A stretch of 7,450 bases of DNA from Nephthysia sp036513515 (GTDB lineage: Bacteria; Chloroflexota; Dormibacteria; Dormibacterales; Dormibacteraceae), in NCBI GenBank assembly GCA_036513515.1, contig DATBYW010000227.1, positions 1 to 7,450 on the forward strand. Reading direction: 5' to 3'. Of this stretch, positions 6,303-7,450 are shown in pieces. Position 1 is the first letter of the stretch. Every line of letters starts with the position of its first letter. Made by a program: the position numbers and the translations under genes. The notes beneath the pieces are model-generated. The model was not told the origin of the DNA and did no database searches. It was given only the letters and a program-made list of their open reading frames with translations.

Positions 6303-7225
6303 CCTCTGCATACCTCCTCCAGAAGCTGGTCCCACTCACCCAAGAAGCGCTTCAGGCCGTAGCGGCAGAGCGCGTGCTCACGCGCGGCCGCGCCCATCTC
6401 GCACGCGAGCTGGCGATCCCCGCCCAGCCGCCGGAGGCCGTCGCACAGCCTGTCGAGGCGATTGCTCACGAAGCCCGCGGCGGGCGGCACCGCCTCCGGA
6501 ACTTCGGTGGTGGCCAGGGCCACGACCGGCATCCCGATGTGCATGGCCTCGATCAGGGCCAGGCCCAGGGAGGTCCAGCGGTACGGGTGAACGTAAGCTC
6601 GGCGGCGCGCCATCTCGCGGTGGAGTCGCCACTGGGGCAGATCCCGGTCCGTCGCTATCCCGAAGACGTCGATAGGCAGGCTTAGCCGCAGCTCGGGCAG
6701 CAGGTCGGCGCCGACCACCCGCCCGCGGCGGACGGGCTCGTTGATCGCCGCGGCGCCCCGGGCCAGGCGGCCCTCGTAGAGATGACCGGGGTCCACCACG
6801 CCGTGCTCGATCACCCGGACTGGGGTGCCGCCGGTGTCCCAGAAGAGCCGGTTGAAGTGCGTCACGTGGACCACGGTGAGCTCGGGCCGATCGGCAGCCG
6901 GGTGGCGCATCTCGCTGATCCGGCCCTGGGGCGCGTTGTGCTCGAGGTACACGGCGGGAAGGTCGCGGCCGGGCCTCCGCCCGCCCAGCCAGGAGGCGGC
7001 CAGCCTGGACAGCTCGTCGGGTCTCTGCAGCACCACGACGTCGACCGCCGCGCGCGCGGCCTCCTCGGGCGAGACCTCGACCACCGAGTCCGGCCACTCG
7101 TAGGTGTCCGCACGCCCGCGTCCCTCCGGACCCCGTTCGGGCAGGACCGGGACCAGGTAGCGGTGCCGCCCCTGCACGAAGGCGGTGGTCCAGGACCCGT
7201 GCACGTGCCAGAGAAAGACGTTCAC
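6299..7225 (-). CDS. GT4-like glycosyltransferase
   Basis: A GT-B type glycosyltransferase of 308 residues. The start MNVFLWHVHGSWTTAFVQG (1-19) matches a conserved N-terminus I recall from glycosyltransferases in actinobacterial heptose gene clusters. Other landmarks are VVVLQRPDEL (63-72), YLEHNAPQG (93-101), HVTHFNRLFW (120-129), VIEHGVVDPG (138-147), and NEPVRRGRVVGADLL (162-176), which begins the donor domain. The C-terminal RWTSLGLALIEAMHIGMPVVAL (216-237) aligns with the EX7E region of GT4 enzymes, but only the second Glu (E226) is present and T218 stands at the first. It is short for a GT4, with a small donor half. The GTG at 7225 has GAGG seven bases upstream and overlaps the preceding stop as GTGA; the end overlaps the next glycosyltransferase as ATGA. 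Donor and acceptor are unknown. Confidence 0.82.
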   Translation of the reverse strand: MNVFLWHVHGSWTTAFVQGRHRYLVPVLPERGPEGRGRADTYEWPDSVVEVSPEEAARAAVDVVVLQRPDELSRLAASWLGGRRPGRDLPAVYLEHNAPQGRISEMRHPAADRPELTVVHVTHFNRLFWDTGGTPVRVIEHGVVDPGHLYEGRLARGAAAINEPVRRGRVVGADLLPELRLSLPIDVFGIATDRDLPQWRLHREMARRRAYVHPYRWTSLGLALIEAMHIGMPVVALATTEVPEAVPPAAGFVSNRLDRLCDGLRRLGGDRQLACEMGAAAREHALCRYGLKRFLGEWDQLLEEVCRG

Positions 7226-7450
7226 TGTCGAGCCTCGACCGGCAGCCCCCGCCGCCTTGGCCCGAGCGCCTCCACGGCCGCCGCCACCTCGGGGGCAGTC
7301 ACGGCGTCCAGGCAGGGGTGGCCGGGCACCGGGCACTGGCGGGCGCGGCTCCCGGCGCAGGCCGCGTCCTGCCGGCCGAGCAGGGCGTGCCGCACCCGCC
7401 AGGGACGCCAGCGCTCGGCGGGGACCACCGGCGCGAAGAGCGAGACGACC
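7222..7450 (-). CDS. Glycosyltransferase family 9, C-terminal fragment (N-terminus beyond window)
   Basis: Only the last 75 residues are inside the window, in the frame beginning at 7449. They read VVSLFAPVVPAERW at the start, the strand and loop that follow the D-T-G-x-x-H donor motif in family-9 (heptosyltransferase-like) enzymes. Next comes a cysteine cluster, ACAGSRARQCPVPGHPC, of the kind seen near the end of many such proteins, and a closing helix (VTAPEVAAAVEAL) with a short Arg-rich tail. The TGA overlaps the GTG of the next gene, so it belongs to the same operon. With the copy at 1400-2347 it makes two family-9 enzymes bracketing the heptose genes. The rest of the protein would lie to the right of the window. 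Confidence 0.75.
   Translation of the reverse strand, partial: VVSLFAPVVPAERWRPWRVRHALLGRQDAACAGSRARQCPVPGHPCLDAVTAPEVAAAVEALGPRRRGLPVEARQ

Noticed and set aside
5049..6339. Long minus-strand open frame running upstream of gmhA through the GT4 gene
   Set aside because: It is the gmhA frame continuing without stops into GC-rich sequence. The translation is Arg/Pro/Gly-rich without any motif, while the other frame there encodes a complete GT4.
5250..6362. 370-codon plus-strand open frame antisense to the GT4 gene
   Set aside because: Composition is typical of a GC-rich shadow frame (many His, Gly, Arg), with no domain pattern, and it lies fully opposite a well-supported gene.

Overview
The window is very GC-rich, with strong G/C third-position bias, GTG starts and densely overlapping genes. 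The genes resemble families I associate with Actinobacteria and with terrestrial Chloroflexota/Dormibacterota-like lineages. One N-terminus looks like an F420-dependent LLM oxidoreductase, which also points to an F420-using lineage. The exact phylum cannot be fixed from this sequence. No tRNA, rRNA, CRISPR array, insertion sequence or transposase is visible.

Layout. (1) At 1-711 on the minus strand is the N-terminal part of a HAD-IIB (Cof/SPP-like) phosphatase that runs off the left edge. Its first ~28 residues look like the start of an unrelated F420-dependent oxidoreductase. (2) At 712-910 is a divergent intergenic region with a perfect 6-bp-arm inverted repeat and weak promoter-like elements. 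(3) At 911-1372 on the plus strand is a stand-alone receiver-domain protein whose phospho-acceptor Asp and conserved Lys are both replaced. Its 3' end carries a REP-like palindromic repeat. (4) At 1369-1405 the convergent gene ends lie in a palindrome plus a perfect 14-bp tandem repeat, a likely bidirectional terminator or repeat insertion. (5) From 7450 down to 1400, all on the minus strand, is one tightly packed operon: family-9 glycosyltransferase (partial), GT4-like glycosyltransferase, GT4 glycosyltransferase, gmhA, hldE, a classical SDR and a second family-9 glycosyltransferase. Every junction in it overlaps (4 bp, or 14 bp at hldE/SDR).

How the genes work together. GmhA should convert sedoheptulose 7-phosphate to D-glycero-D-manno-heptose 7-phosphate. 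HldE should phosphorylate that at C1 and later adenylylate the heptose 1-phosphate to ADP-D-glycero-beta-D-manno-heptose. The intermediate 7-phosphatase (GmhB) and the C6'' epimerase (HldD) are not in the window. GmhB could lie upstream, beyond position 7450. The glycosyltransferases, two of them in the heptosyltransferase superfamily, would transfer the activated heptose and other sugars onto an unknown acceptor. If the host is a non-LPS organism, the product is a heptose-containing glycoconjugate whose identity cannot be read from the sequence.

The most unusual spots are the chimeric N-terminus of the HAD protein, the degenerate receiver with its REP-like 3' end, and the repeat cluster that supplies the stop codons of both convergent genes.
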